Assembly (NCBI GenBank): GCA_003229495.1
Contig: QIEB01000669.1
Span: 1-5,094 of the forward strand
Direction of reading: 5' to 3'
Length of the DNA: 5,094 nt
Source of the DNA: Flammeovirgaceae bacterium
GTDB lineage: Bacteria > Bacteroidota > Bacteroidia > Cytophagales > Cyclobacteriaceae
This document shows positions 4,937 through 5,094 of this stretch, piece by piece; the first letter of the stretch is position 1; each line of letters opens with the position of its first letter. A model generated the notes under the pieces. The model saw only the letters and a program-made list of their open reading frames with translations. It searched no databases and was not told the origin of the DNA. The position numbers and the translations under genes are program-made.

Positions 4937-5094
4937 CACTACTGTCCCATAAACATAATCGTTTTTCAGCGTATGTTCCTTATTTTAAGATACTACAGCC
5001 ATGCCAAAGACACCAAAGACATGAAATTACGCAGCATACTAATCGGAGCAATCCCTTCTCCCTGAGGGAGAAGGACAGGATGAGGGGATAGGTA
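4937..5094 (+). mobile_element. MITE copy 2, cut by the window edge
   Basis: It starts with the same CACTACTGTCCCATAAA end as copy 1 and aligns with it for its whole visible length. There are three substitutions in the first 40 bases and one 9-base deletion (two CCAAAGACA units instead of three). It includes the left hairpin and stops at the window edge before the core loop, so the right terminal repeat and target duplication cannot be seen. If complete, the duplication should repeat the preceding 9 bases, GGTTCAACC (4928-4936). It has the same orientation as copy 1 and lies 66 bases upstream of the transporter start. Confidence 0.9.

Overview
This window looks like accessory DNA from an AT-rich proteobacterium, most likely a gammaproteobacterium. 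That placement is an inference from the mix of families present (IS30-type transposase, MazEF and HigBA toxin-antitoxin genes, GFA-domain protein, YeeE/YedE sulfur transporter) and from the GC-rich hairpin repeats inside a MITE. No rRNA or tRNA anchors it. The left genes use very AT-rich codons. The transporter at the right is visibly richer in G and C, so the region reads as a patchwork.

Layout. Positions 1-433 hold the tail of a type II antitoxin and a complete MazF/PemK-family toxin whose start overlaps the antitoxin stop. An intact FAD-dependent monooxygenase follows (477-1640). From 1641 to 2713 there is no intact gene, but the stretch is a graveyard of four broken genes: the C-terminal third of an IS30-family transposase (minus strand), the last 27 codons of an alpha/beta-hydrolase-like gene, a GFA-domain gene with three in-frame stops, and the last ~35 codons of a higB toxin. 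The higB remnant is split near its 3' end by a complete 235-bp MITE with 17-bp terminal inverted repeats and a perfect 9-bp target duplication. An intact higA antitoxin comes next (2710-3027), now without a working toxin, then a small SpoIIAA/STAS-like protein of unknown role (3063-3461). On the minus strand a 433-residue YeeE/YedE (TsuA-type) transporter for a reduced sulfur compound occupies 3569-4870. A second MITE copy, in the same orientation, starts 66 bp upstream of that gene and runs off the window.

How it fits together. The intact genes do not form one pathway. They are a MazEF stability module, a lone oxidoreductase, an orphan antitoxin with a small partner, and a sulfur importer. 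The most informative content is the history. IS30 debris and at least two deletion junctions removed parts of the hydrolase, GFA and higB genes, and a non-autonomous transposon then entered the end of higB. The two MITE copies are direct repeats bracketing higA, the STAS-like gene and the transporter. I found no convincing new multi-gene system.
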